Assembly: GCF_013366925.1 (NCBI RefSeq)
Contig: NZ_JAALDK010000002.1
Coordinates: 372,001-436,000 of the forward strand
DNA: 64,000 nucleotides
Source: Paraburkholderia youngii
Lineage (GTDB): Bacteria > Pseudomonadota > Gammaproteobacteria > Burkholderiales > Burkholderiaceae
Direction: 5' to 3'
Shown here: in pieces, positions 45,502 to 54,238 of the stretch
Layout of the letters: the number at the start of each line of letters is the position of its first letter
Numbering within the stretch: the stretch's first letter is position 1
The notes under the pieces: model-generated
Database searches by the model: none
Told to the model about the DNA's origin: nothing
Seen by the model: only the letters and a program-made list of their open reading frames with translations
Translations under genes and position numbers: made by a program

Positions 45502-46691
45502 ATGTGCCAAATACCCATGTCCCGCCGCGAATGGCTGAAGCTTGCGGCGCTATTCACCGCCACGGGCGCAGCGCCCCTGCTCCCAGTCTGAGCGCGCGAG
45601 CCGCGACGGAGCCTGACGCGCCCGTTCGCATCGGCTATCTGCCGATCACCGATGCTGCGCCACTGCTGGTCGCGCACAATAACGGTTACTTCGAGTCCGA
45701 GGGACTTGCGGTCGAGCAGCCGAAGCTCTTGCGCAGTTGGGCGCAACTGGTCGAGGCATTCCTCTCCGGCCAGGTCAACGTCGTGCATCTGCTCGCACCG
45801 ATGACCGTATGGGCGCGATACGGCAGCCGTGCGCCGGCGAAGGTCGTCGCGTGGAACCATGTCAACGGTTCGGGGTTGACGGTCGCGCCCGAGGTCAATT
45901 CGCTGCACGATCTCGGTGGCAAGACCGTTGCGATCCCCTTCTGGTACTCCATTCACAACGTCGTGCTGCAGGACATGCTGCGTCAGCAGGGTCTCACGCC
46001 GGTTCTCAAGCGCAGCGGCGCGCCCGCTGCGAACGAGGTCAATCTCGTGGTCATGGCGCCGTCCGACATGCCGCCCGCGCTCGCGTCGCGTCAGCTCGCC
46101 GGATACGTCGTCGCCGAGCCGTTCAACGCGACGGCGGAACTGCTGAAAATTGGCAAGATACTTCGCTTCACGGGCGATGTCTGGAAGAACCACGCGTGCT
46201 GCGTCGTGTTCATGCATGAAGCCGACCTGACGCAACGCCCCGGCTGGTCGCAGAAGGTCGTCAACGCGATCGTGAAGGCGCAATTGTGGGCACGCACTCG
46301 TCCGCAGGAAACCGCGCAATTGCTCTCGAAGGACGGTACGCACCGTTACACGCCGCATACGCTTGCGGCACTGGACCGCGTGTTGGTCCCGTCGACGACG
46401 CTCGATGACACCTATCGGGCAAGTGGCGCAATCCGCCATGTCGACTGGCATGAGAAACGGATCGACTTCCAGCCGTATCCGTTTCCAAGCTACACCGAGG
46501 CGCTCGTTCGTCGCCTGAAGAACACGGTCGTCGACGGTGACAGCAGGTTCCTTTCGTCGCTCGACCCCACGTTCGCGGCGAACGATCTTGTCGACGACCG
46601 GTTCGTGCGCAGAAGCATCGAGCTGGCCGGTGGCCTCTCCGCATTCGGGCTCCAGGATGCATTCAACCGCGAGGAGACCATCATTGTCTGA
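45502..46691 (+). CDS. NitT/TauT-type binding protein with frameshifted Tat signal
   Basis: Periplasmic binding protein of the NrtA/SsuA type: RIGYLPITDAAPLLVAHNNG, GGKTVAIPFWYSIHN, and DRFVRRSIELAGGLSAFG near the end. A twin-arginine signal peptide (MSRREWLKLAALFTATGAAP) is encoded from ATG 45517 in one frame and stops at TGA 45589-45591, while the mature protein is in the neighbouring frame, open from GTG 45504. The two join if one base is restored near 45575-45590. Either the gene is broken by a one-base deletion, or the base is a sequencing or assembly error. Without repair the protein would lack an export signal. Confidence 0.8.
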
Positions 46692-47517
46692 CGCGATTTC
46701 CGGCATCGATCGCAGCGCCCCCGCACGCGGAACGGCACCCAGGCGCGACACGGGTCGCGCCGTGACTTCTCGCGCAGTCTGGCTCGGTGCCGCAGGCCTC
46801 GCCGCGACGCTCGTCATCTGGTGGGTCGCGACTCACGCGATGACCGGGCCCGGCTCGCTTGGCCGACAGTTTGCGCCGGATAGCGCGTTTGCGAGCCTGC
46901 CGTCGCTGTTCTCGGAGGACCACCTGGCCGAGCACGCGCTCGTCAGTCTGCGGCGCGTCGGCACTGGACTCGGGCTGGCCCTGTTGGTAGGAGTCCCGCT
47001 CGGGATTCTGATCGGCCGCGTGCAATCGCTCGAGCATACGCTGTCGCCGACTTTCCAGTTTTTGCGCATGGTGTCGCCGCTGTCATGGATGCCGCTCGCG
47101 GTGATGTCAGTCGGTATCGGAGACCGCGCAATCTATTTCCTGCTGGGTTTCGCCGCCTTGTGGCCGGTTCTGATGAGCACGGCCGCTGGCGTCGCGCAGA
47201 TCGACCGGCGGTGGCTGCGGCTCGGCGAAAGTCTGGCCGCGACGCGCAGCGAACTGCTGCTGCACATCATCCTGCCCGCGATCGCCGGTCCACTTCTCAA
47301 TGGCATCCGGCTCGCGATTGGCATTCTATGGATCGTACTCGTGCCGGCCGAGATGCTTGGCGTCAGCGCCGGACTCGGCTACCTGATCCTCGATACGCGG
47401 GACCGGCTCGCCTATTCCGAGCTAACCGCGGTCATTCTCGTGATCGGTGCGCTCGGCTTCGCGCTCGACGGCATCGCCCGGCTTCTGGCGCGAGCACTGC
47501 TCAGATCAGATCGCTAG
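46684..47517 (+). CDS. Sulfonate/taurine-type ABC permease (SsuC-like)
   Basis: A 277-residue permease with six spans. The start is a TTG at 46684 with GAGGAG eight bases ahead; it overlaps the binding-protein stop by eight bases. The EAA loop reads RLGESLAATRSELLLHIILP and the preceding RMVSPLSWMPLAVMSVGIGD is typical of NitT/TauT permeases. A second ATPase or permease does not follow. Confidence 0.9.
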   Translation: MSDAISGIDRSAPARGTAPRRDTGRAVTSRAVWLGAAGLAATLVIWWVATHAMTGPGSLGRQFAPDSAFASLPSLFSEDHLAEHALVSLRRVGTGLGLALLVGVPLGILIGRVQSLEHTLSPTFQFLRMVSPLSWMPLAVMSVGIGDRAIYFLLGFAALWPVLMSTAAGVAQIDRRWLRLGESLAATRSELLLHIILPAIAGPLLNGIRLAIGILWIVLVPAEMLGVSAGLGYLILDTRDRLAYSELTAVILVIGALGFALDGIARLLARALLRSDR

Positions 47518-47617
47518 CGTTTCCGCATTCGCGTGCAGTCCTGCGCCAGGTGCAATCTATGGATATATCAAATACTTCTATGGCCCCCCGTTTTTCGGGC
47601 CGTATCTGAACATCGGC

Positions 47618-47749
47618 CTCGGGCGACGGCGCCAGCGCCCAGGCAATCGCCACGCGCTGCTGCTGTCCGCCCGACAGCGTGGCGGGCCACGCATCGGCCT
47701 TGTGTGCGATGCCAACTTTCGTCAGCAGCGCGCTGGCCCGAGTTTCAGC
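47618..47749 (-). pseudogene. ABC ATPase remnant
   Basis: About 45 codons on the minus strand read as the centre of an amino-acid-type ABC ATPase: LLTKVGIAHKADAWPATLSG followed by GQQQRVAIAWALA, which is the ABC signature with one changed residue (W for R). Walker A, Walker B and the rest are missing. The surrounding 470 bases between intact genes have no other coding frame. An intact relative with the same signature is at 61090-61983. Confidence 0.6.
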
Positions 47750-47987
47750 CACTTGATCAGCACTCCGGCACGCAAGCCGAAACAACATCCGCCCCAGCGA
47801 TCATCCTCGCTATGGAACGTCCTCAAGCCGCTCTGCGACACGCATCCGTCCGGTCCAGCGCCACCTCGTGGAAACAGAAAAGCACGGCCGCGCATATCCA
47901 TAGCTGCAATGCTTCCTTGTTCTTAGGAGATGCGTCGACAAGAATTAGCACTCCACGACCACGCCGCGCTGCGCATCGTCCCGATCC

Positions 47988-49082
47988 ATGGCTAATCGAA
48001 TCCCACGAAACTTTCTGCGTACGCTCTCCCTGGTGAAATCCGCATTGCTCGCCGCCGCACTGGCATTCACGGTGTCCCAGGCGCACGCAGACAAACCTGC
48101 AGTGATCCGCATCGGCGTCGCGCAGCAGGGCGCAGGCGACCCACCGACCTTCGGCGGCTCGCCCGCCGCCACCGTGCAGCAGCTTCAACTGCTCGAAAAA
48201 GAATTCGCCGCCGACGGCATCAAGGTCGAATGGCTGTTCTTCAAGGGCGCGGGCCCCGCGGTCAACGAAGCGATCGCCGACAAGTCGCTCGACTTCGCGT
48301 TTCAGGGCGATCTGCCGTCCGTGCTCGGCCGCGCGAACGGATTAAAGACGCGCATCCTGCTCGAATCGGGTGTGCGTGTCGGCGTGAAGTTCGCCGTGCC
48401 GCCCGACTCGCCCGTGCAGAACATCAAGGATCTGAAGGGTCGCCGTGTGTCGATTTTTCGCGGCACCAACTTGCAGCTCGTCGCCGACAACGTGCTCGCC
48501 GCCAACCAGCTCGACGAGCGCGATCTGCGCGTGATCAATCTGGATTCGGCCAGCTCGCTCGCGGCGCTGTCGTCCAAAGGTATCGATGCGTCGGTCAACG
48601 ACTATCACGTCTACAAGCTGCGCGACCAGGGTCTCGCGAAGATCGTCTACGAATCGCAGACGGCCGGTCCGCAGTTCACGCGGCAATCGCACCTGCTCGT
48701 GCTCGATGATTTCGACCGCGCGCATACCGACATCGTGCAACGCGTCGTCAACGTGTTCGTCAAAGGCGCGCAATGGTCGTCCGATGAAGCGAACCGCGAC
48801 GCGCTGTTCAAGCTCTGGGCGAAGAGCGGCGTCAGCTACGCCTCGTGGCAGGCCGAGTTCGCGAACCAGCCACTGAAGTCGCGCAACTCGCCGCTCATCG
48901 ATCCGTTCATCGTCGCGCGCTACAAGGCCGTGGCCGGCGATGCGCTGAAGCTCAAGCTGATCCGCCAGCCCGTCGACGTCGACGGCTGGTTCGAGCCGCG
49001 CTATCTCGACAACGCGTTGCACAGCCAGTCGCTCGACCACTACTGGACGCGCTACGACGCGCAAGGCAAACCCCTCGGCTGA
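47988..49082 (+). CDS. Sulfonate-type ABC binding protein (SsuA-like)
   Basis: A 364-residue exported binding protein. The Sec signal peptide SLVKSALLAAALAFTVSQAHA precedes an SsuA/NMT1-type domain: VIRIGVAQQGAGDPPTFGGS, KSLDFAFQGDLPSVLGRANG, DLKGRRVSIFRGTNLQL and KSRNSPLIDPFIVARYKAVA. It is longer than usual SsuA (about 320). It heads a five-gene operon with two permeases, an ATPase and a DszA-like enzyme. Probable ligand: a sulfonate or other sulfur compound. Confidence 0.9.
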   Translation: MANRIPRNFLRTLSLVKSALLAAALAFTVSQAHADKPAVIRIGVAQQGAGDPPTFGGSPAATVQQLQLLEKEFAADGIKVEWLFFKGAGPAVNEAIADKSLDFAFQGDLPSVLGRANGLKTRILLESGVRVGVKFAVPPDSPVQNIKDLKGRRVSIFRGTNLQLVADNVLAANQLDERDLRVINLDSASSLAALSSKGIDASVNDYHVYKLRDQGLAKIVYESQTAGPQFTRQSHLLVLDDFDRAHTDIVQRVVNVFVKGAQWSSDEANRDALFKLWAKSGVSYASWQAEFANQPLKSRNSPLIDPFIVARYKAVAGDALKLKLIRQPVDVDGWFEPRYLDNALHSQSLDHYWTRYDAQGKPLG

Positions 49083-49095
49083 CCGGAGATCGACG

Positions 49096-49971
49096 ATGAG
49101 CAAGGTGCTTGGCGAATGGTCCCCGGCCGCGGCGCACGCACCGGCGCGCATGGCGAATGAAGCGAAGGCGAAGGCGACGCCGAAGGCCAATCTGCAGCGG
49201 CGTGCGCGGGCCTTCGGTTGGCATCTCGCGCCTTGGCTGCTGCCCGCCGCGCTGTTCGCGCTGTGGAGCCTCGGTTGCGAACGTGGGTGGATCGCGCCGC
49301 AAATCCTGCCGCCGCCGCAGATGGTGTTCGACACGCTGTGCGACCTCGCGCGCAGCGGCGACCTTGCGCACCATACGTTCGTGAGCCTGCAGCGCGTGCT
49401 GCTGGGTTTCGGCGCAGGCACGCTGGCTGGTTTCGTCATCGGCGCGGCGCTCGGTCTATCGCGGACCATTGAATCGTATGTTTTGCCGGGCTTCAATGCG
49501 CTCGTGCAGATTCCCGTGCTCGGCTGGCTGCCGTTCCTGCTGCTGCTCGTCGGTGTCGGCGAGCCGCTCAAGTACATTCTGATCGCGCATGCCGCGCTCG
49601 TGCCCGTCACGCTGAGCACGATGCAGGGCTTTCGCCAGACGCCCGCCGCACTCGACGAAGTCGCGCGCGTGTTCGGCTATGGCCGCTGGCAGCGCATCGC
49701 CTACGTGGTGCTACCCGCCGCCGTGCCGACGCTCGCCACCGGCGTGCGGCTCGCCTTCACGAAAGCGTGGCTCGCGCTGGTCGTCGTCGAACTGGTGGCG
49801 TCCTCGGAAGGGCTCGGCTATCTGATCGTCAATGGGCGCCAGCTCTTTCAACTCGACCTGGTCATGGCGTCCGTCGTGATCGTCGGCGCGATCGGCTTTG
49901 CGATCAACCGTCTGCTCGATGCGTTCGAAGCACGGCTGCGGCGCGGCCAACCTTCGGCGTTTCGCGAGTAG
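49096..49971 (+). CDS. SsuC-like permease 1 of a two-permease importer
   Basis: A 291-residue inner-membrane permease, 13 bases after the binding protein, with CGGAGA ahead of the ATG. First span LAPWLLPAALFALWSLGCE; EAA loop EVARVFGYGRWQRIAYVVLP. Its N-terminal 35 residues are charged and Ala/Lys-rich, unlike most SsuC. A second permease follows, so this importer may use a mixed dimer where SsuABC systems use one SsuC. Confidence 0.9.
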   Translation: MSKVLGEWSPAAAHAPARMANEAKAKATPKANLQRRARAFGWHLAPWLLPAALFALWSLGCERGWIAPQILPPPQMVFDTLCDLARSGDLAHHTFVSLQRVLLGFGAGTLAGFVIGAALGLSRTIESYVLPGFNALVQIPVLGWLPFLLLLVGVGEPLKYILIAHAALVPVTLSTMQGFRQTPAALDEVARVFGYGRWQRIAYVVLPAAVPTLATGVRLAFTKAWLALVVVELVASSEGLGYLIVNGRQLFQLDLVMASVVIVGAIGFAINRLLDAFEARLRRGQPSAFRE

Positions 49972-49994
49972 GCGCTTCGTTTCGGGACTCTGTC

Positions 49995-50894
49995 ATGTCA
50001 CTCACTGCTGCTTCCGAGGCGCTGCGCCGCTTCTTCGAGCCACGGCGAAGCGCTCCGCCGCCATGCAGTTGCGAAGCCCCTGCCCGGCCGACTCGCGTGG
50101 CAGCGCTCAGGAGCCGTCTTAGCGCCTTCAACTGGCGCGGGCTCGTCCTGCCGCTCGCAGTGTTCGCGCTGTGGTGGCTCGCCTCGGCGTTGCACCTCGT
50201 CAAGAGCGGCCTGCTGGTGAGCCCCGCCGAGGTCGCGCATACCTCGTGGCAGCAGATCGAGAGCGGCGCGTTGCTGCGCGCGCTGTCGGCTTCTTTGGCG
50301 CGCGAGGCTAGCGGCTTCGTGATCGGCACCGCAGGCGGCCTCGTGCTCGGTTCGGCGCTCGGGCTCTCGCGCGTCGCAGCGCGACTGATCGGACCGACGT
50401 TCGATACGTTCAAGCAGATCTCGCTGTTCGCGTGGATCCCATTGATCTCCGTCTGGTTCGGCCTCGGCGACATGGCGAAAGTCGTGTTCCTGTCGCTCGC
50501 GGCGCTGCTGCCCGTCGCGGCCCATACCTGTGACGGCATACACGCGGTGCCGCGTCGCTATGTCGAGGTTGCGCGCGCGTTGCGCTACTCGCGCATCCAG
50601 CTGATCCTCTACGTGATCCTGCCCGCCGCGTTGCCGACGATTTTCACCGGTCTCTATCTGGGGCTCATCTATTCGTGGCTCGCGACTCTCGGCGCCGAAT
50701 ATCTGCTCGTCGCGGGCAGCGGCATCGGCAATACGCTGATCGACGGCAGCGAGCAGTTCAGGATGGATCTCGTGCTGTTCGGCGTCGGCGTCGTCGGACT
50801 GACGGGCTGGGCGCTCAATGCGCTCGCCCGCGGCCTCGAGCGGCGCGTGATGGCGCGCCGCAGCGGTGCGCCGAGGGAACGCGCGGTCGCTTGA
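49995..50894 (+). CDS. SsuC-like permease 2 of a two-permease importer
   Basis: A 299-residue permease, 23 bases after the first. After a polar N-terminus of 45 residues (with CSCEAP) come six spans, first LVLPLAVFALWWLASALHLV; EAA loop EVARALRYSRIQLILYVILP. Its EAA loop resembles that of permease 1 (EVAR-GY-R), consistent with an old duplication. The frame is open further upstream but overlaps permease 1 there. Confidence 0.9.
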   Translation: MSLTAASEALRRFFEPRRSAPPPCSCEAPARPTRVAALRSRLSAFNWRGLVLPLAVFALWWLASALHLVKSGLLVSPAEVAHTSWQQIESGALLRALSASLAREASGFVIGTAGGLVLGSALGLSRVAARLIGPTFDTFKQISLFAWIPLISVWFGLGDMAKVVFLSLAALLPVAAHTCDGIHAVPRRYVEVARALRYSRIQLILYVILPAALPTIFTGLYLGLIYSWLATLGAEYLLVAGSGIGNTLIDGSEQFRMDLVLFGVGVVGLTGWALNALARGLERRVMARRSGAPRERAVA

Positions 50895-50937
50895 GGCGGC
50901 TCATCAGTCAAGCGGCTCATTAACAGGAAGCGAACTC

Positions 50938-51723
50938 ATGACCACCACGGTTTCCGAAGGCATCCGCATTCGCAGTGTCAGCAAACGTTATGCGCGCCAA
51001 CGCGATGCGGACGACGACCTGCTGGTGCTCGACGATATCTCACTCGACATCGCGGCCGGCGAATTCATCAGCGTGCTCGGCGCCAGCGGCTGCGGCAAGT
51101 CCACCCTGCTACGGCTCGTCGCCGGACTCGACGCCGACTATCGCGGCGAGATCAGCGTCGACGGCGAGCGCGTGCGTGATACGTCGCTCGAACGTGGCAT
51201 CGTGTTTCAGGATCACCGGCTGTTTCCGTGGCTCACGGCATCGCAGAACATTCTCGCCGCACTGCGCAACGCGCCGCTGTCGCCGCAGCACAAGCGCGAC
51301 GCGGTGGCCGAGCACGTCGCGCTCGTCGGCCTGCAAGGCTTCGAGAACGCGTATCCGCATGAGCTCTCGGGCGGCATGGCGCAGCGCGTGGCGATCGCGC
51401 GCGGACTCGTGAATCGCCCGCGCGTGCTATTGCTCGACGAACCGTTCGGCGCGCTCGACGCCCTCACGCGCGCGCGTCTCCAAAACGAGCTGCAACGGAT
51501 CTGGGAAAGCGAACGCATCACGATGATCCTCGTCACGCACGACGTCGACGAAGCGATCCATCTCGGCGATCGCGTAGTGACGATGGCGCCGCGCCCTGGC
51601 CGCATCAAGCGCGTTACGCATGTCGGCGTGCCGCGGCCGCGCGATCGCAGTGACCCGCGTTTCGTGCAATTGCGCGAGCAGATCCTCGCGGATTTCTCCG
51701 AGCGCACCGAAAACGCCGGCTGA
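50938..51723 (+). CDS. Sulfonate-type ABC ATPase (SsuB-like)
   Basis: A 261-residue ATPase with GGAAG ahead of ATG 50938. Walker A GASGCGKST, Q-loop FQDHRLFPWL, signature LSGGMAQRVAIARGL, Walker B LLLLDEPFGALD and switch THDVDEAI are all present. The charged insert DADDDLLVLDD near residue 25 is its only oddity. It serves the two permeases before it. Confidence 0.93.
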   Translation: MTTTVSEGIRIRSVSKRYARQRDADDDLLVLDDISLDIAAGEFISVLGASGCGKSTLLRLVAGLDADYRGEISVDGERVRDTSLERGIVFQDHRLFPWLTASQNILAALRNAPLSPQHKRDAVAEHVALVGLQGFENAYPHELSGGMAQRVAIARGLVNRPRVLLLDEPFGALDALTRARLQNELQRIWESERITMILVTHDVDEAIHLGDRVVTMAPRPGRIKRVTHVGVPRPRDRSDPRFVQLREQILADFSERTENAG

Positions 51724-51777
51724 CGTCCGCACCGATCGAGACCATCTTTCCTCGAAGTCCATCACAAGGAGCGAGCA

Positions 51778-53160
51778 GTGAGCGCAGCATCACATCACAA
51801 ACGACAGATGAGCCTCGGTGCCTTCCTGATGGAGACGGGCCATCACATCGCCGCGTGGCGTCATCCCGACACGCATGCGGCGGGTGGCCTCGACTTCGCG
51901 CACTACGCGCAGCTCGCACGCATTGCCGAGCGGGCGAAGTTCGACGCCATCTTTTTCGCGGACAGCGTCAGCGTGAGAGACACACATCTGCCGTCGCTTT
52001 CTCGCACCGCGCGCGCCGATCACTTCGAGCCGCTGACGCTGCTGTCCGCGCTGTCGGTCGTGACGGATCGCATCGGGCTGATCGCGACCGTGTCGACGAG
52101 CTTCAACGAGCCCTACAACGTCGCGCGCAAATTTGCGTCGCTCGATCATCTGAGCGGCGGCCGTTCCGGATGGAACCTCGTCACGTCGAGCACGGAAACA
52201 GAAGCGCACAACTTCAGCCGCGACAAACACCTCGATCACGCAGTGCGCTACGAGCGCGCGAAGGAGTTCTACGACGTGGTCGCGGGCCTATGGGACAGCT
52301 GGGAAGACGATGCGTTCGTGCGCGACAAGGCGAGCGGCATCTATTTCGATGCCGACAAGCTGCACGTGCTCGGCCATCGCGGCAAGCACTTCAGTGTGCG
52401 CGGACCGTTGAACGTCGCGCGTTCTCCGCAGGGCTGGCCGGTCGTCGTGCAGGCGGGCGCATCGGAAGCCGGGCGCGAGCTGGCCGCGCAAACGGCCGAG
52501 GTGATCTTCGTCGCGCATCAGACGCTCGACGAAGCGCAGCAGTTCTATCGCGACGTCAAAGGACGGCTCGCGCGCTACGGACGCTCGCCCCAGCACCTGA
52601 AGATCATGCCGGGCATCTTCCCGGTGATCGGCAAGACGCAGCAGGAAGCGCGCGACAAGTTCGACTCGTTGCAGGAGCTGATCGATCCGGTGGTCGGCCT
52701 CGCGTTGCTGTCGAACATGTCGGGTGGCATCGATCTGTCGCAGTATCCGGTCGACGGACCGGTGCCGGAGCTTCCCGAAACCAATGGCGGCAAGAGCCGG
52801 CAACGGCTGCTGCTCGACCTCGCGCGACGCGACAACCTGACGATCCGCGATCTGTATCTGCGTATCGCGGGTGCGCGCGGACATCAGCAGGTGATCGGCA
52901 CGCCGCAAAGCATCGCCGACCAGTTGCAGCAATGGTTCGAAGAGGAAGGCGCGGACGGCTTCAACATCATGTCGCCGTGGCTGCCGGGCGGGCTCAGCGA
53001 ATTCGTCGATACCGTCGTGCCCGAATTGCAGCGACGCGGACTTTTTCGCACCGAGTACACGGGCCGCACGCTGCGCGAGCATCTGGGGCTGTCGCGTCCA
53101 GTCAACCGCTACACACGGAAAGCGCCGGCGCACGGCGAACTCGCGGCGGCCGCTTCTTGA
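51778..53160 (+). CDS. DszA/NtaA-family FMNH2-dependent monooxygenase
   Basis: A 460-residue luciferase-like monooxygenase with a GTG start and AAGGAG eight bases ahead. Motifs: GHHIAAWRHPDTHAAGGLDF, KFDAIFFADSVSVRDTHLPS, FASLDHLSGGRSGWNLVTSS, PVVVQAGASEAGRELAAQTA, FNIMSPWLPGGLSEFVDTVV. It belongs to the DszA/NtaA branch but lacks the HPRDRSL motif of the other three, so it is a different subfamily (closer to NtaA/SnaA). Last gene of the two-permease importer operon, 54 bases after the ATPase. Confidence 0.9.
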   Translation: MSAASHHKRQMSLGAFLMETGHHIAAWRHPDTHAAGGLDFAHYAQLARIAERAKFDAIFFADSVSVRDTHLPSLSRTARADHFEPLTLLSALSVVTDRIGLIATVSTSFNEPYNVARKFASLDHLSGGRSGWNLVTSSTETEAHNFSRDKHLDHAVRYERAKEFYDVVAGLWDSWEDDAFVRDKASGIYFDADKLHVLGHRGKHFSVRGPLNVARSPQGWPVVVQAGASEAGRELAAQTAEVIFVAHQTLDEAQQFYRDVKGRLARYGRSPQHLKIMPGIFPVIGKTQQEARDKFDSLQELIDPVVGLALLSNMSGGIDLSQYPVDGPVPELPETNGGKSRQRLLLDLARRDNLTIRDLYLRIAGARGHQQVIGTPQSIADQLQQWFEEEGADGFNIMSPWLPGGLSEFVDTVVPELQRRGLFRTEYTGRTLREHLGLSRPVNRYTRKAPAHGELAAAAS

Positions 53161-53217
53161 AGTGGACAGGGAACGCCACCGGCGCTCGGCACAATCAGCG
53201 CGCCGGCCAAACGCCTG

Positions 53218-53470
53218 TCACAGTCTGCCCGGCCGTGGGTCCGGCACGAAGCCATCGCGGTTGGGCATGTTGATGGCGGCCAGCGACCGGGCGTCGAGGC
53301 GCGCATCGTCCGGCACGATGCCGTTGCGATTCAAGATCCACGCGCTGAGCGCGCGGCACGGCGAATCACATTCGCTTCATGCGCCGACGGCAGTCCGTAC
53401 GGGTGTTCGAGAATCGGCGCGCCGGGTGTTTTGGGTCCACGGATCGACGCTCAGCGGCTTTAGCAGGATT
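53218..53470 (-). pseudogene. SoxCD (sulfane dehydrogenase) scar: SoxC N-terminal and SoxD C-terminal pieces
   Basis: On the minus strand, 53350-53440 reads TPGAPILEHPYGLPSAHEAN then VIRR, matching the N-terminal region of the SoxC molybdoprotein (PYGxPS-E--V-RR). Just beyond, in another frame, 53218-53352 reads SAWILNRNGIVPDDARLDAR and then INMPNRDGFVPDPRP to a stop, which is the C-terminal end of SoxD-like diheme cytochromes. About 2 kb of coding sequence that would normally lie between is gone. A further in-frame piece upstream (LLKPLSVDPWT) suggests a frameshift as well. Family calls are from memory. Confidence 0.6.
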
Positions 53471-53555
53471 TGCGTTTGCTGCGACTTAAGGTTCTCACTC
53501 TGGCGCGCCTACCCCGAAAAGCGACGCGCCCCGTTTTCTTTTCAATGGCATAGAC

Positions 53556-54152
53556 ATGACCACATCGAACTCCCGTACCGCCGACCATCCGATCGACAGG
53601 CAATTTCTCGAGCGCTGGTCGCCGCGCGCGTTCACCCAGGACACGATTGCCGAATCGACGTTGCTGACTTTTCTCGAAGCGGCGCGCTGGGCGCCCTCGT
53701 CGTATAACTCGCAGCCGTGGCGCTTCGTCTATGCGCGTCGCGACACGGAGCACTGGGCGCGTTTTCTGGGCTTCCTGAACGAGTTCAACCGCAGCTGGGC
53801 ACAGCATGCGGCCGCGATCCTGATCGTACTGTCGAAGCGCACGTTCACGCCACCGGGTGCGGCGACGGAAGTGCCGCTCGCGTCGCATTCGTTCGATACA
53901 GGCGCCGCGTGGGCCTATTTCGCCCTGCAGGCAAGCCTGTCGGGGTGGAAAGCGCACGGCCTTGCCGGCATCGAACGGGAGCATATCCGCGCGGAACTCG
54001 TGATCCCCGAGGACTATGCGATCGAAGCGGCGGTCGCTATCGGTCGTGCCGGCGACAAAGCTTCGTTGCCCGAGGCCCTGCAAAAGCGCGAGACGCCGAG
54101 TCCGCGCAATCCGCTGCCGACGTTCGTCGCGGAAGGCCGTTTCGCGCTCTGA
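53556..54152 (+). CDS. Nitroreductase-family flavoprotein
   Basis: A 198-residue FMN enzyme of the nitroreductase fold. FMN-phosphate and dimer motifs are RWSPRAFTQDTI and WAPSSYNSQPWRFVYARR; the central AYFALQASLSGWKAHGLAG and the end AVAIGRAGDKASLPE are also family-typical. Members use NAD(P)H to reduce nitro compounds, quinones or free flavin. It is a stand-alone gene between the SoxCD scar and a TauD-like gene that runs toward it. It is one of two candidates in the window (with the reductase at 12824) to supply reduced flavin to the monooxygenases. Confidence 0.88.
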   Translation: MTTSNSRTADHPIDRQFLERWSPRAFTQDTIAESTLLTFLEAARWAPSSYNSQPWRFVYARRDTEHWARFLGFLNEFNRSWAQHAAAILIVLSKRTFTPPGAATEVPLASHSFDTGAAWAYFALQASLSGWKAHGLAGIEREHIRAELVIPEDYAIEAAVAIGRAGDKASLPEALQKRETPSPRNPLPTFVAEGRFAL

Positions 54153-54238
54153 GTGCTACGTTGTCGGGCCGCGTAGCCATCATCGGACCGCGCGGCCCGC
54201 GGCCAATCGAACCGGAACGCCCAACGGGCGGTCTTCGT

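Noticed and set aside
44847..46817. Open frame of 656 codons on the minus strand
   Set aside because: It is antisense to the ATPase and binding-protein genes, has no family motifs and is Arg-rich, as expected for the shadow of high-GC genes.
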